Shown: positions 32,017-40,480, numbered from the stretch's first letter. The stretch: DNA of 64,000 nucleotides from [Clostridium] clostridioforme AGR2157 (GCF_000424325.1 NZ_AUJR01000008.1:59865-123864), one strand, 5' to 3'. Notes: a model not told the origin generated them from the letters alone. A program made the numbers and translations.

Positions 32017-34155
32017 ATGGCAGAGCGTAATCATAGAGCTGTTCGTATGGGGATTGACGTTGGTGGAACTTACACCAAGTGCGTTGCAATGGATAATGAG
32101 TCCCATGAAATTATTGGAAAAAATCAGGTTAAAACCACACATGATGATAAAAGTGGCGTTGCTGCCGGTGTTGTAAAGAGTTTTCAGAATTGTATGCGCG
32201 AGAACAACATCGCACCAGAAGATGTTGTGTTCGTTGCCCACTCTACCACTCAGGCTACCAACGCTTTTATTGAAGGCGACGTGGCAAGTGTCGGCGTGGT
32301 CGGCGTTGCAGGCGGCGGCCTGGAAGGATTTCTGGCAAAGCGCCAGCTGGCCCTTAAAGACATTGTTCTGGATGAAAAGGTTGGCAGGATGATCAAGGTA
32401 TACAATACCTTTATCAAGAAGAAAATGCTGACAGAAGATGTGATCAACCAGAATATTGATGAATTACTGAACCAGGGCGCACAGGTAATTGTTGCCTCCA
32501 TGGCCTTTGGTGTGGACAGTATGGATGAGGAAATGATGATCCATGGCTGTGCGGAGAAGAAAAATGTGCCAGTTACCATGGCTTCTGATATTACAAAGCT
32601 GTACGGACTTACCCGCCGTACACGTACTGCAGCGATCAATGCATCCATCCTGCCAAAGATGATGATGACAGCCAATGCAACCGAGTCATCTGTACGTGCG
32701 GCAGGCGTTACCGTGCCTCTGATGATCATGAGAGGCGACGGTGGCGTTATGGAGATCAGTGAGATGCGTAAGCGTCCTATCCTGACAGCACTGTCAGGAC
32801 CGGCTGCTTCCGTTATGGGTTCCCTGATGTATCTGCGTGCTTCCAATGCAATCTACTTTGAGGTGGGCGGAACCACTACCAACATCGGTGTGATCAAGAA
32901 CGGCCGTCCGGGTGTTGACTATGCCAAGATCGGAGGACATGACACTTACATCAGTTCCCTGGATGTGCGTATCCTGGGCTGCGCAGGCGGTTCCATGGTG
33001 CGTATCAGCGACAAGGCAGTGGTGGACGTTGGTCCCCGTTCTGCACATATTGCAGGCTGTGAGTATGCATGCTTTACTCCTGAGGAGGAGATTGAGGATC
33101 CGCAGATTGAAATGGTAAGCCCTAAGCCAGGGGATCCAAACGATTATGTGACCATCCGTTTAAAGAATGGAAAGCGTATCTGCTTTACCAATACATGTGC
33201 GGCTAACGTGCTGGGTCTGATCGAGGAGCAGTACTTTGCTCACGGCAATGCCAATGCAGCCCGCAAGGCCATGCAGCCCGTAGCGGATAAACTGGGCATT
33301 ACAGTAGAAGAGCTGGCTACCCAGATTCTGGATAAGGATTTTGAAAAAGTAAATGCATGTATCAATGCTCTGGCAGAGAAATATCAGCTTGATCCTGAGA
33401 GCATGAAGCTGGTAGGCTGCGGCGGCGGAGCAGCATCCCTGGTTCCCTACTGCGCGGGAAAGATGGGACTTCAGTACAGCATTCCTGAGAATGCGGAGGT
33501 TATCTCCTCCATCGGCGTTGCCCTTTCCATGGTACGTGACGTGGTTGAGCGTGTGATCCCCAATCCTTCCCGGGATGATATCAGGGAGCTTAAGAAGGAA
33601 GCGGCTGATATGGCTGTAAGCTCCGGCGCATCACCGGATACGGTTGAAGTCCATATCGAGATCGACAACCAGACCGGTAAGGTAACTGCCATTGCAACCG
33701 GTTCTACGGAAGTTAAGACCACGGATCTGTTAAAGGAATGTGATGAGGCAGAGGCGTGTGAGCTGGCCACCCAGGATTTTGGACCAAAGGTAAGCCAGAT
33801 CGCACTGGCGGAGATGACTGATAAATTCTATGTGTACCAGGGTCTGCGTGATGACAGGCATCCGCTGCGTATTGTTGATAAGAAAGGATTTATCAAGGTT
33901 CAGTGCTCTAATGGTAATGTTGTGAAATGCAAGGTCGCAGATTACAGGGATGTGGTTGAGCGGATGTGGAAGGATGAGGCTGTGTTTAAGACCGATACGG
34001 TCATAAGACCTGACTTCTTCGTATGTGTGGGACCGCGTGTAGGCGATTACAGTGCAGTTGACCTGGATCAGATCTACCTGTTGATGGATCTGGATCTGGG
34101 TGACAGGGAACCTGATGAGGATATCCTCATCGTGGCATCAGTGACGGAGATTTAA
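32017..34155 (+). CDS. Hydantoinase/oxoprolinase (HyuA)-family protein
   Basis: 712 residues with the acetate/sugar kinase-like ATPase fold of HyuA/OplA proteins: MGIDVGGTYTKCVAMD (phosphate 1), AHSTTQATNAFIEGD, RTRTAAINASILP, ALSGPAASVMGS, YFEVGGTTTNIGV (phosphate 2) and VGCGGGAASLVPY. Relatives are ATP-dependent cyclic-amide hydrolases (5-oxoprolinase, N-methylhydantoinase) or acetone carboxylase subunits. No HyuB partner gene is present in the window, and the protein is longer in its C-terminal part than typical HyuA. ATG 32017 has AAAGGA 9 bases upstream. Substrate unknown. Confidence 0.85.
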   Translation: MAERNHRAVRMGIDVGGTYTKCVAMDNESHEIIGKNQVKTTHDDKSGVAAGVVKSFQNCMRENNIAPEDVVFVAHSTTQATNAFIEGDVASVGVVGVAGGGLEGFLAKRQLALKDIVLDEKVGRMIKVYNTFIKKKMLTEDVINQNIDELLNQGAQVIVASMAFGVDSMDEEMMIHGCAEKKNVPVTMASDITKLYGLTRRTRTAAINASILPKMMMTANATESSVRAAGVTVPLMIMRGDGGVMEISEMRKRPILTALSGPAASVMGSLMYLRASNAIYFEVGGTTTNIGVIKNGRPGVDYAKIGGHDTYISSLDVRILGCAGGSMVRISDKAVVDVGPRSAHIAGCEYACFTPEEEIEDPQIEMVSPKPGDPNDYVTIRLKNGKRICFTNTCAANVLGLIEEQYFAHGNANAARKAMQPVADKLGITVEELATQILDKDFEKVNACINALAEKYQLDPESMKLVGCGGGAASLVPYCAGKMGLQYSIPENAEVISSIGVALSMVRDVVERVIPNPSRDDIRELKKEAADMAVSSGASPDTVEVHIEIDNQTGKVTAIATGSTEVKTTDLLKECDEAEACELATQDFGPKVSQIALAEMTDKFYVYQGLRDDRHPLRIVDKKGFIKVQCSNGNVVKCKVADYRDVVERMWKDEAVFKTDTVIRPDFFVCVGPRVGDYSAVDLDQIYLLMDLDLGDREPDEDILIVASVTEI

Positions 34156-34161
34156 TTTATT

Positions 34162-34959
34162 ATGAACAAGGAAGAGTTTCAGAAAGCTTTAAAGCCCATA
34201 ACAGACGGGCTGTTCGGAAAACAGGGGACGAAACGCTATGAGCGTCCCCATTTTCCGCTGCGGCCTCTGGAACGGATGCTGGAGGACCTGGCCGCCATCC
34301 GGCCGGTGGAGTGGTTCCGGTATGTGTTCTCAAGGGAACCGTTAAATGGAAAATTTACGGATGAGCAGCGCCGCAGCTGGATGGAGCAGGCCCTGGCCTG
34401 CGGGCAGGAATATGCCCGAAAGGTGATGGAGGAGTACAAAAGCTCCGATCCTGAGGTGATAGCAAAGGCCATGGGCATGAAGGTGTCCTATCCCACCTAT
34501 CCGGAGAAGACGGACCGGGTGCTCTTTGCCGAATACCGGGTTCCGGACACCATATGCATCTACATGGATGCGGTGAAAAAGGCAAAGAAATTCCTGGAAA
34601 AGCCGGAAATCAGAGAGATCCTGACGGACAGGCTGAACATAAGCAGGCTTTTGCTGGCCCATGAGATCTTCCATAATGTGGAAGAAAAATATAAGCACGA
34701 AATATATACAAAGACCGAAAAGATCAGGTTGTGGTCTCTGGGTCCTGTGCACAATGACTCCACCATCATTGCACTCAGCGAGATCGCGGCCATGGCATTT
34801 GCAAAAGAGATAACAGGCATTCCCTATGCCCCCTATGTCATGGACGTGTTTCTTGTATACGGCTATTCCCCCGAAGAAGCCAGCGGCCTTTATGAGGAAA
34901 TGATGGAGTTTGCAGGACTTGAGCCATGCGCGCCTGAACAGGCGCCTGATCTGGAATGA
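34162..34959 (+). CDS. Protein of unknown function with an HExxH zinc motif
   Basis: 265 residues, soluble. LLLAHEIFHNVEEKY (about residues 171-185) contains a perfect HExxH motif and LALSEIAAMAFAKEITG-like sequence (IIALSEIAAMAFAKEITG) some 35 residues later supplies a glutamate as third ligand, a pattern like ImmA/IrrE-type metalloproteins. The N-terminal 90 residues match nothing I know. It starts 6 bases after the hydantoinase-like stop and ends 51 bases before the YiaK-like gene, so it belongs to the same transcript. Could be a hydrolase on the pathway rather than a protease. Confidence 0.72.
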   Translation: MNKEEFQKALKPITDGLFGKQGTKRYERPHFPLRPLERMLEDLAAIRPVEWFRYVFSREPLNGKFTDEQRRSWMEQALACGQEYARKVMEEYKSSDPEVIAKAMGMKVSYPTYPEKTDRVLFAEYRVPDTICIYMDAVKKAKKFLEKPEIREILTDRLNISRLLLAHEIFHNVEEKYKHEIYTKTEKIRLWSLGPVHNDSTIIALSEIAAMAFAKEITGIPYAPYVMDVFLVYGYSPEEASGLYEEMMEFAGLEPCAPEQAPDLE

Positions 34960-35010
34960 TCCGGAACAAGTAAGGATGAATAATATAAATGTGTTTAAAG
35001 GAGAAGGACT

Positions 35011-36060
35011 ATGAGTTTACGTATCCCCTATGATACTGTCAAAGACACTGTAAAGACTGCATTTTTAAACATGGGACTGAGCGGGGAGCAGGCAGAGGTG
35101 TGCTCCGCCATCCATGCCCAGTCCAGCGCGGACGGCGTTGAGAGCCATGGGCTTAACCGTATTCCACGCTTTGCGGAGTATGTACAGAAGGGGTGGATCA
35201 ACCTGGAAGGCAAGCCTGTGTTAATGGGAGCAAAGGGCGCTGTGGAGAATTATGACGGTCATCTTGGAATCGGCATCACCAATGCGCTGTACTGCGCCGA
35301 CCGTGCCATGGAGCTGGCAAAGGTCCACGGCATCGGCTGTGTGTCCCTTAAGAACACCACTCACTGGATGAGGGGCGGCACCTACGCATGGCGTATGGCG
35401 GAGGCCGGATTCATGGGGATCAGCTGGATCAATACTGAGAGCTGTATGCCTCTATGGGGAAGCGATGAGCCGGGAGTTGGAAACAATCCGTTCTGTATCG
35501 CCATCCCAAGGGAAGACGGACCCATTGTGCTGGATATGGCCATGAGCCAGTATGCCTATGGCAAGCTGGGGGGTTACCGTCTGGCCGGCAAGGAGCTTCC
35601 TTTCCCGGGCGGATTTGATAAGGACGGCAACCTGACCAGCGATCCGGGAGCCATTGAGGAGAGCAAGCGCATCCTGCCCACCGGATACTGGAAGGGCAGC
35701 GGAATGGCCATTGCCCTGGACATGGCAGCGGCTCTTATGGCAAACGGAAACTGCGGAACAGACATGGATGAGGCAAACAACGGAAGCTGTACCGGCTGCT
35801 GTCAGATCTTCATTGCATTTGACCCATATCTGTTCGGAAACAAGGAGGATATCCAGGCAATGCTCAACAGGCGTGTGGCTGCAGCGGACGCAAGCCATCC
35901 GGAGCGGGAGGGCGGCCACGTGACCTGCCCGGGTGAGCGCACTGTTACCACCCGTGCAAAGAGCATGACAGACGGTGTCAGTGTGGATGAAGCGATCTGG
36001 GCACAGATTCAGTCCCTTGCAGCAGGAAATATGGAAACAGAAGATATTGCAAGCAGATAA
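35011..36060 (+). CDS. yiaK: YiaK-like 2,3-diketo-L-gulonate reductase (LDH2/MDH2 family)
   Basis: NAD(P)H-dependent reductase of the malate/L-lactate dehydrogenase 2 family, 349 residues. ADGVESHGLNRIPRFAEYV holds the catalytic histidine; KNTTHWMRGGTYAWRMAE, DMAMSQYAYGKL and PTGYWKGSGMAIALDMAAA match E. coli YiaK closely. YiaK reduces 2,3-diketo-L-gulonate to 3-keto-L-gulonate; related LDH2 enzymes act on ureidoglycolate or imines. AAAGGAGAAGG precedes the ATG. Next gene is a YiaL-family protein, the same pairing as in the E. coli yia operon, but the other yia genes are missing. Confidence 0.88.
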   Translation: MSLRIPYDTVKDTVKTAFLNMGLSGEQAEVCSAIHAQSSADGVESHGLNRIPRFAEYVQKGWINLEGKPVLMGAKGAVENYDGHLGIGITNALYCADRAMELAKVHGIGCVSLKNTTHWMRGGTYAWRMAEAGFMGISWINTESCMPLWGSDEPGVGNNPFCIAIPREDGPIVLDMAMSQYAYGKLGGYRLAGKELPFPGGFDKDGNLTSDPGAIEESKRILPTGYWKGSGMAIALDMAAALMANGNCGTDMDEANNGSCTGCCQIFIAFDPYLFGNKEDIQAMLNRRVAAADASHPEREGGHVTCPGERTVTTRAKSMTDGVSVDEAIWAQIQSLAAGNMETEDIASR

Positions 36061-36092
36061 TAACATATGGTTCAGACAAGGAGGTCATGACA

Positions 36093-36545
36093 ATGTTTTT
36101 TTCAAATGTAAGTATTGCCGAGAAGTACAATTACCTGGAAGAAAAGTTTACCTGCGCCTATAAGTGGCTGGCTGAGACTGATATCAAGTCCCTGGCAGCG
36201 GGAAGCTATCCGATCATGGGGGATACGGTGGTTGCGAACGTACAGGAATATACCACATTTACTGCAAGCCAGGGTTCCTTTGAGACTCATGAGAAATATT
36301 TTGACATTCAGTACATGGTGTCCGGCAGGGAGCAGTTCGGGGTGTGCAAGAGAGACGGACTGGTGGAGAAAGAGCGCAATGAAGCCAATGACCTGATCTT
36401 CTATGAAGAGCCTGAATTTTCAGGAAGCGTATTCCTGGAGGAGGGCGACCTGATCGTAGTTGCTCCTGAGGATGCTCACAAGCCAAGATGTCAGGCAGGC
36501 GGACCATGTGAAGTAAAAAAGGTAGTTGTGAAAGTGGCATTATAA
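36093..36545 (+). CDS. yiaL: YiaL/YhcH-family protein, full length
   Basis: 150 residues, the usual size for the family (DUF386; beta-galactosidase beta subunit-like cupin). FETHEKYFDIQYMVSGREQF, LIVVAPEDAHKPRCQAGG and VKKVVVKVAL are the conserved core; histidines and glutamates there form a metal site. Members are thought to act as sugar-acid or anomer-handling enzymes. AGGAGG lies 8 bases before the ATG at 36093; an ATG 6 bases earlier is too close to it. Last intact gene of the plus-strand island set. Confidence 0.88.
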   Translation: MFFSNVSIAEKYNYLEEKFTCAYKWLAETDIKSLAAGSYPIMGDTVVANVQEYTTFTASQGSFETHEKYFDIQYMVSGREQFGVCKRDGLVEKERNEANDLIFYEEPEFSGSVFLEEGDLIVVAPEDAHKPRCQAGGPCEVKKVVVKVAL

Positions 36546-36590
36546 TTGGACAGTGCAGGCAATTTTAATCCTGTGAACTGCCCTTCCATG

Positions 36591-36908
36591 TCACAGGATG
36601 TCCATATTAAGGGGCATCAGCAGGTGGGCGATGAGGATCCTGTAGGCTTTATCCCCGTCCTCTGATTTTAAGCAGTTGTAAAGTTCCTGATGTTCCTCAA
36701 ACGTGGCCTGGACCCGTCCTTCAATGGACAGGGCGCTGGATGTGGTCAGATGGATCATGTACATGAGCCGCTGGAACAGATGGTTAAATTCCCCGCATGG
36801 ATTCCTTGCTCAGCTGGCGTATCTTAAAGCCGCGGCTGGGAATGATAGTGATATACCCGTCCTGGGAAAGGCACTGGAGCGCCTCCCTCATGGGCGTGCT
36901 GGGTCATC
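36591..36908 (-). pseudogene. Broken GntR-family (FCD-type) regulator
   Basis: The minus strand reads PMREALQCLSQDGYITIIPS then RGFKIRQLSKESMRG, the end of a GntR winged helix, and hits a TAA at 36784-36786. Adding one G to the GGGG run (36791-36794) continues the frame into FNHLFQRLMYMIHLTTSSAL and FEEHQELYNCLKSEDGDKAY to a stop at 36591-36593, an FCD domain. The first half of the helix-turn-helix is missing; instead a TGA and unrelated sequence precede it. It would have been the third such regulator of the island. Confidence 0.72.
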
Positions 36909-37093
36909 TCCTCATCATCCGCGTCAATAACAGGCGCGGTGGCTGCAATGGCCCACCATTTCGGGACATGTTCTTCGATGTGCAGGGCGTGGGTGGAGCC
37001 GGCCGCCACATAATTCCTGTCATAAATCTGGTCATAGTCTTTTCTTCCAGAATACGTATTTTTCCGTACATTATATTCTTATCGTAGAGCATG
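36909..37093 (-). other. Unassigned short open stretch upstream of the GntR remnant
   Basis: One minus-strand frame reads DRNYVAAGSTHALHIEEHVP followed by KWWAIAATAPVIDADDEEM. It has protein-like composition and could be a fragment of a lost enzyme gene, but I cannot name a family and no start or ribosome binding site is convincing. Otherwise I see nothing in this stretch. Confidence 0.25.
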
Positions 37094-37105
37094 GATCCAT
37101 AGCTC

Positions 37106-38233
37106 CTATTCTTTCAGCCGTTTTACAGCTGCGCTGAATAACAGCATGCCTGCGCAGGGAATGATATTGGAAGCCATTCCGATTCCAATGCCTGCATATT
37201 CAGCCACCATGCCGATAATCCAGGGCATGATGATGGCGCCGCTGCTGGCAGCCGGAAGCATGATTCCCATGCTGGCCGCACTGGTCATACGGCCTGCGCT
37301 GGCCACGGCAGTGGGATTCATGCCGGCCATGGCAAAGGCAAAGGCGAACAGCAGGAGAATGGCAGTGGTCTGGGTACTGGCCATCATCAGGCCCAGGTAG
37401 AAGATGATGCAGCCAATGCCCATCTTAATCATGGCAGAATAGCTGTTTTTGATAGGAATTACAAATGCTATGAGCAGGCGGGCAATCAGGGTAGTGCCCC
37501 ACATCACGGTCACGGTGTAGGGGCTGAGAGATCCGGATATGATGCCGTTTCCTTTAAAATATGTAACCATCCAGCCGGTTACACTGGTTTCCGCCGCGTT
37601 CTGGCAGAACAGAAGACCGGTGAGCATCCAGAATTTTCTGCTTTTAAGGAAGCTTTTATCTATGTTCGTGTCCTTTTTCATGGCCTTTGTTTCGGCGGGA
37701 GTCACACAAAAGGTCAGCCACAGCAGGAAACCGCAGGCTGCCAGCACCAGCATTGGGGCGGCATTTCCGGCCTTCATGGCGGCGCTGATGAAGAAAGGAC
37801 ACAGGAGCGCGCCCAGGGCGTAGCAGCTGTGCATGATATTCATGCCCTTTGTACGATCGCCGGAGTTATCAGCCACCAGGATCGTACAGGTATTGATGGT
37901 GCTTCCTTTGGCAACGCCCACCAGAAAAAAGCCCGGCATGAGAACCGGCATCCATCCGGAAAATCCCATGATCAGATATCCGGCCCCATAGCCTGCTGTC
38001 AGGAGCACCGCTGTTTTCCTGGTGCCGATTTTCGCAGGCAGCATGCCTGAGGCAAAGCCGGCCAGAAGATTGCCTATGCTCATAAGGGACAGCAGTGTCC
38101 CTGTCATGCCGTATGCAAAGCCGCAGGTCTCCTGCAGAATGCTTACGACAACACCGCTGCTGATGGCACATATGCCGCTTAGAAAAAATGCGAAAAATCC
38201 TGCATTTCTCTGAAAGATTTGTTCCTTTTCCAT
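37106..38233 (-). CDS. MFS transporter
   Basis: Integral membrane transporter of about 375 residues with 12 predicted hydrophobic segments. The loop between segments 2 and 3 (GMLPAKIGTRKTAVLLTAGY) is the MFS motif A equivalent, and SGDRTKGMNIMHSCYALGA resembles the fucose/galactose permease-like (FHS) group. ATG 38233 is preferred because GGAGG lies about 11 bases upstream; an ATG at 38251 has no site. Position next to the catabolic island suggests a sugar or sugar-acid substrate (inference). Confidence 0.85.
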   Translation of the reverse strand: MEKEQIFQRNAGFFAFFLSGICAISSGVVVSILQETCGFAYGMTGTLLSLMSIGNLLAGFASGMLPAKIGTRKTAVLLTAGYGAGYLIMGFSGWMPVLMPGFFLVGVAKGSTINTCTILVADNSGDRTKGMNIMHSCYALGALLCPFFISAAMKAGNAAPMLVLAACGFLLWLTFCVTPAETKAMKKDTNIDKSFLKSRKFWMLTGLLFCQNAAETSVTGWMVTYFKGNGIISGSLSPYTVTVMWGTTLIARLLIAFVIPIKNSYSAMIKMGIGCIIFYLGLMMASTQTTAILLLFAFAFAMAGMNPTAVASAGRMTSAASMGIMLPAASSGAIIMPWIIGMVAEYAGIGIGMASNIIPCAGMLLFSAAVKRLKE

Positions 38234-38338
38234 GATGCTCATATCCTCCATGGCAGATTTCAGACGGATTTAATGCTCTGGCAGGCAAATACCCGGCGGC
38301 AAAATAAAAGAAGCCTTGACAATCCAAAGCTTCTCGAG

Positions 38339-38412
38339 TAGCGGAAGGGAGATTTGAACTCTCGACACCACGGGTATGAACCGTGTGCTCTAGCCAACTG
38401 AGCTATTCCGCC
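38339..38412 (-). tRNA. tRNA-Met (CAT), elongator type
   Basis: A 74-base cloverleaf reads 7-2-4-9-4-1-5-7-5-5-5-7-5-7-1 on the minus strand. Acceptor GGCGGAA/TTCCGCT (G1-T72 wobble), anticodon loop TTCATAC, T loop TTCAAAT. The T stem has one mismatch (A50-C64). The anticodon stem CACGG/CCGTG is not the GGG/CCC type of initiator tRNA. CCA is not encoded. Confidence 0.93.
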
Positions 38413-38432
38413 ATATTTGGTTTGGTAGATAG

Positions 38433-38505
38433 TGGGGCCTACAGGGCTCGAACCTGTGACCCTCTGCTTGTAAGGCAGATGCTCTCCCAGCTGAGCTAAG
38501 ACCCC
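38433..38505 (-). tRNA. tRNA-Val (TAC)
   Basis: 73-base cloverleaf on the minus strand: acceptor GGGGTCT/AGGCCCC, anticodon loop CTTACAA, variable GGGTC, T loop TTCGAGC. CCA is not encoded. It lies 20 bases upstream of tRNA-Met in the same transcript direction. Confidence 0.95.
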
Positions 38506-38683
38506 ATATCCTGCCGTCGTTTGTGTCTCACTCGCGACTGCCTGTACAGTATATGATAAATTGTGGTAATTGTCAAGACTTTTTTTACAACTTTTTTTAT
38601 AGAAATTTTCTTAGTGTTTTATAGGGTATTATGCTATAATTTAAGGCAGAGTAAAATATTAGAAAGGACGACCTGAATCCTTC

Positions 38684-39607
38684 ATGTATAACTTCATTGT
38701 AAATCCCAAAGCAGGCTCCGGCAAGGGTCTCAGAATCTGGAAAGCCATAGCCCGTTATATGGACAGTCATAATATTGAATACGAAGTTTTCCTGACAGAA
38801 GGCATTGGGGACGCAAGAACCGCGGCAAGGCTGCTGACAGACAGCCATGATGAGCCCAGATATATCATCGTCGTGGGCGGGGACGGTACCATGAACGAGG
38901 TTCTGGACGGTGTGTCTTTCCATGGGCCTTTAAGTCTGGGCTATATCCCGGCCGGTTCCAGCAACGACCTGGCCAGGAGTCTTCGCATGCCTGGCCGTAC
39001 CATAAAGTGTCTTAAGAAACAGCTGGCCCCCCGGCATTTCACCATGATTGATTACGGAGTCCTTACCTATGGGAATCAGGAGGTATCCCACCGCCGGTTC
39101 CTGGTCAGCGCCGGAATCGGATTTGACGCAGCCGTCTGTCAGGATGCTCTGTCTTCCAGATGCCGTCAGCGTTTAAATCGTTTCGGTATGGGGAAACTTT
39201 CTTATATACTCATAGGCATACACCAGTTTTTCAAATGTAAATCCTGCAAAGGATATATTTTATTAGACGGGGTAAAAAAGGTAGAGTTCAACAACATTCT
39301 TTTCATATCCTGTCACATACAGCCCTCAGAGGGAGGCGGCTTCCTTTTTGCCCCAAGGGCAGACGGAAGCGACGGAAAATTAAACATCTGCGTCATGAGC
39401 CACGGCACCAGGACAAAGCTGATACCCGTCCTGCTGTCAGCCTTCATAGGAAGGCGGCGGCCCAAAGGCGTCAGAACCTACGAATGCAGGGAAGTATCCA
39501 TCCACACAGAAGCAGCGCTGCCCGTCCATGCAGACGGCGAAAGCTGCGGCTTCCAGACAGACATCCAAGCCGGCTGCATAGCCAGAAAGGTAAGGATGAT
39601 GATATGA
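38684..39607 (+). CDS. Diacylglycerol/lipid kinase (DagK/YegS/LCB5 family)
   Basis: Soluble or peripheral lipid kinase of 307 residues. MYNFIVNPKAGSGKG is the family start, VVGGDGTMNEVLDG is the ATP-binding GGDGT motif and GYIPAGSSNDLARSL the substrate loop; the C-terminal beta domain ends HADGE. It probably recycles diacylglycerol to phosphatidic acid or phosphorylates a related lipid. The ATG follows GAAAGGACGA. It is followed by a strong hairpin and a repeat array. Confidence 0.9.
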   Translation: MYNFIVNPKAGSGKGLRIWKAIARYMDSHNIEYEVFLTEGIGDARTAARLLTDSHDEPRYIIVVGGDGTMNEVLDGVSFHGPLSLGYIPAGSSNDLARSLRMPGRTIKCLKKQLAPRHFTMIDYGVLTYGNQEVSHRRFLVSAGIGFDAAVCQDALSSRCRQRLNRFGMGKLSYILIGIHQFFKCKSCKGYILLDGVKKVEFNNILFISCHIQPSEGGGFLFAPRADGSDGKLNICVMSHGTRTKLIPVLLSAFIGRRRPKGVRTYECREVSIHTEAALPVHADGESCGFQTDIQAGCIARKVRMMI

Positions 39608-39638
39608 CGCAGGCAATGAGCCATGCAAAATAAGGCAG

Positions 39639-39679
39639 AAGGAAATCTTCGTTGTGCCCGCACAAAAGAAGATTTCCTT
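39639..39679 (+). terminator. Long hairpin after the lipid kinase gene
   Basis: AAGGAAATCTTC and GAAGATTTCCTT form a perfect 12-bp stem, with an inner TTGTGC-CC-GCACAA stem in the loop. A T-rich run (TTATTTTAT) follows about 7 bases later. Confidence 0.6.
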
Positions 39680-39716
39680 ATGGCTTATTTTATAGGGCGA
39701 AGCCCGACACGGAGAG

Positions 39717-39828
39717 CAGCAAAATCACGGTGTGCATGGCGGGGTAACGGGATCGCGATGAACATGGCCGGCCGGCAAAATCGCGGCGAGCATGGCGGCG
39801 CAGCAAAATCGCGGCAAGCATGGCGGTC
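39717..39828 (+). repeat. 27-28 bp direct repeats upstream of ispF
   Basis: Four tandem units built on GCAAAATCGCGGCGAGCATG-GCGG: about 39719-39742, 39746-39772 (most diverged), 39774-39799 and 39802-39826. They are followed by a CCAACCCC-rich stretch (39834-39858) and the ispF ribosome binding site. No start codon or domain makes them convincing coding sequence. Confidence 0.85.
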
Positions 39829-39875
39829 CCGCCCAACCCCAACCCCAACCCAAACCCATCAAACAAGGAGACACT

Positions 39876-40427
39876 ATGAGAATCGGACAAGGATACGATG
39901 TTCACAAATTAGTACAAGGCCGTGACCTAATCTTAGGCGGCGTCAATATCCCATATGAAAAGGGCCTCTTAGGCCATTCCGACGCGGATGTTCTGGTCCA
40001 CGCGGTCATGGATGCCCTGTTGGGGGCTGCTGCCCTGGGAGACATCGGACAGCATTTCCCGGACACGGACCCGGCATATAAAGGTATCTCCAGCATAGAA
40101 CTGTTAAAGAAGGTAGGAGAACTCCTGGACGAGAAAGGCTACGTGGTTGAGAATATTGACGCCACCATCATAGCCCAGCGTCCCAAGCTGGCCGCATACA
40201 GGCCTCAGATGGCGGCAAACATAGCAGACGCCCTCCGCCTGGATGTGACCAGGGTAAGCGTCAAGGCCACTACAGAGGAAGGACTTGGATTTACGGGAAC
40301 CGGAGAAGGAATCTCTTCTCAGGCAATTACCTTATTGACGGAAACAGCAGATTACTGCTATGATAGTAAGATAATGGAAGGCGGCTGTGGAGGCTGTCCT
40401 GGCTGCAGCCGGGCGAATGAAGTATAA
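39876..40427 (+). CDS. ispF: 2-C-methyl-D-erythritol 2,4-cyclodiphosphate synthase with Cys-rich tail
   Basis: MEP-pathway enzyme that cyclises CDP-methylerythritol phosphate to MEcPP for isoprenoids. [12 protein letters not shown] and [20 protein letters not shown] hold the zinc ligands (Asp, His, His) and [17 protein letters not shown] the nucleotide loop. The family usually ends near residue 157; this 183-residue protein adds about 25 residues with [12 protein letters not shown], a possible metal site. AAGGAG lies 7 bases before the ATG; the frame is open through the upstream repeats, but no start there has a site. Confidence 0.95.
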   Translation: MRIGQGYDVHKLVQGRDLILGGVNIPYEKGLLGHSDADVLVHAVMDALLGAAALGDIGQHFPDTDPAYKGISSIELLKKVGELLDEKGYVVENIDATIIAQRPKLAAYRPQMAANIADALRLDVTRVSVKATTEEGLGFTGTGEGISSQAITLLTETADYCYDSKIMEGGCGGCPGCSRANEV

Positions 40428-40459
40428 GACAGGATAAAACACATTTGACACAGCTGACC

Positions 40460-40480
40460 CGGCATGTTCCGGACATGCCG
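40460..40480 (+). other. Hairpin between ispF and cysS
   Basis: CGGCATGT and ACATGCCG form a perfect 8-bp stem with a 5-base loop, without a T tract. TTTGACA precedes it at 40444. Confidence 0.45.

Noticed and set aside
39717..39828. CRISPR array
   Set aside because: Units are contiguous with no spacers of distinct sequence, are only 27-28 bp apart, and no cas gene is in the window.
39792..39875. N-terminal extension of IspF through the repeat array
   Set aside because: The open frame exists but gives a Gln/Pro-rich peptide unlike any IspF; AAGGAG directly precedes the internal ATG at 39876, which matches the family start.
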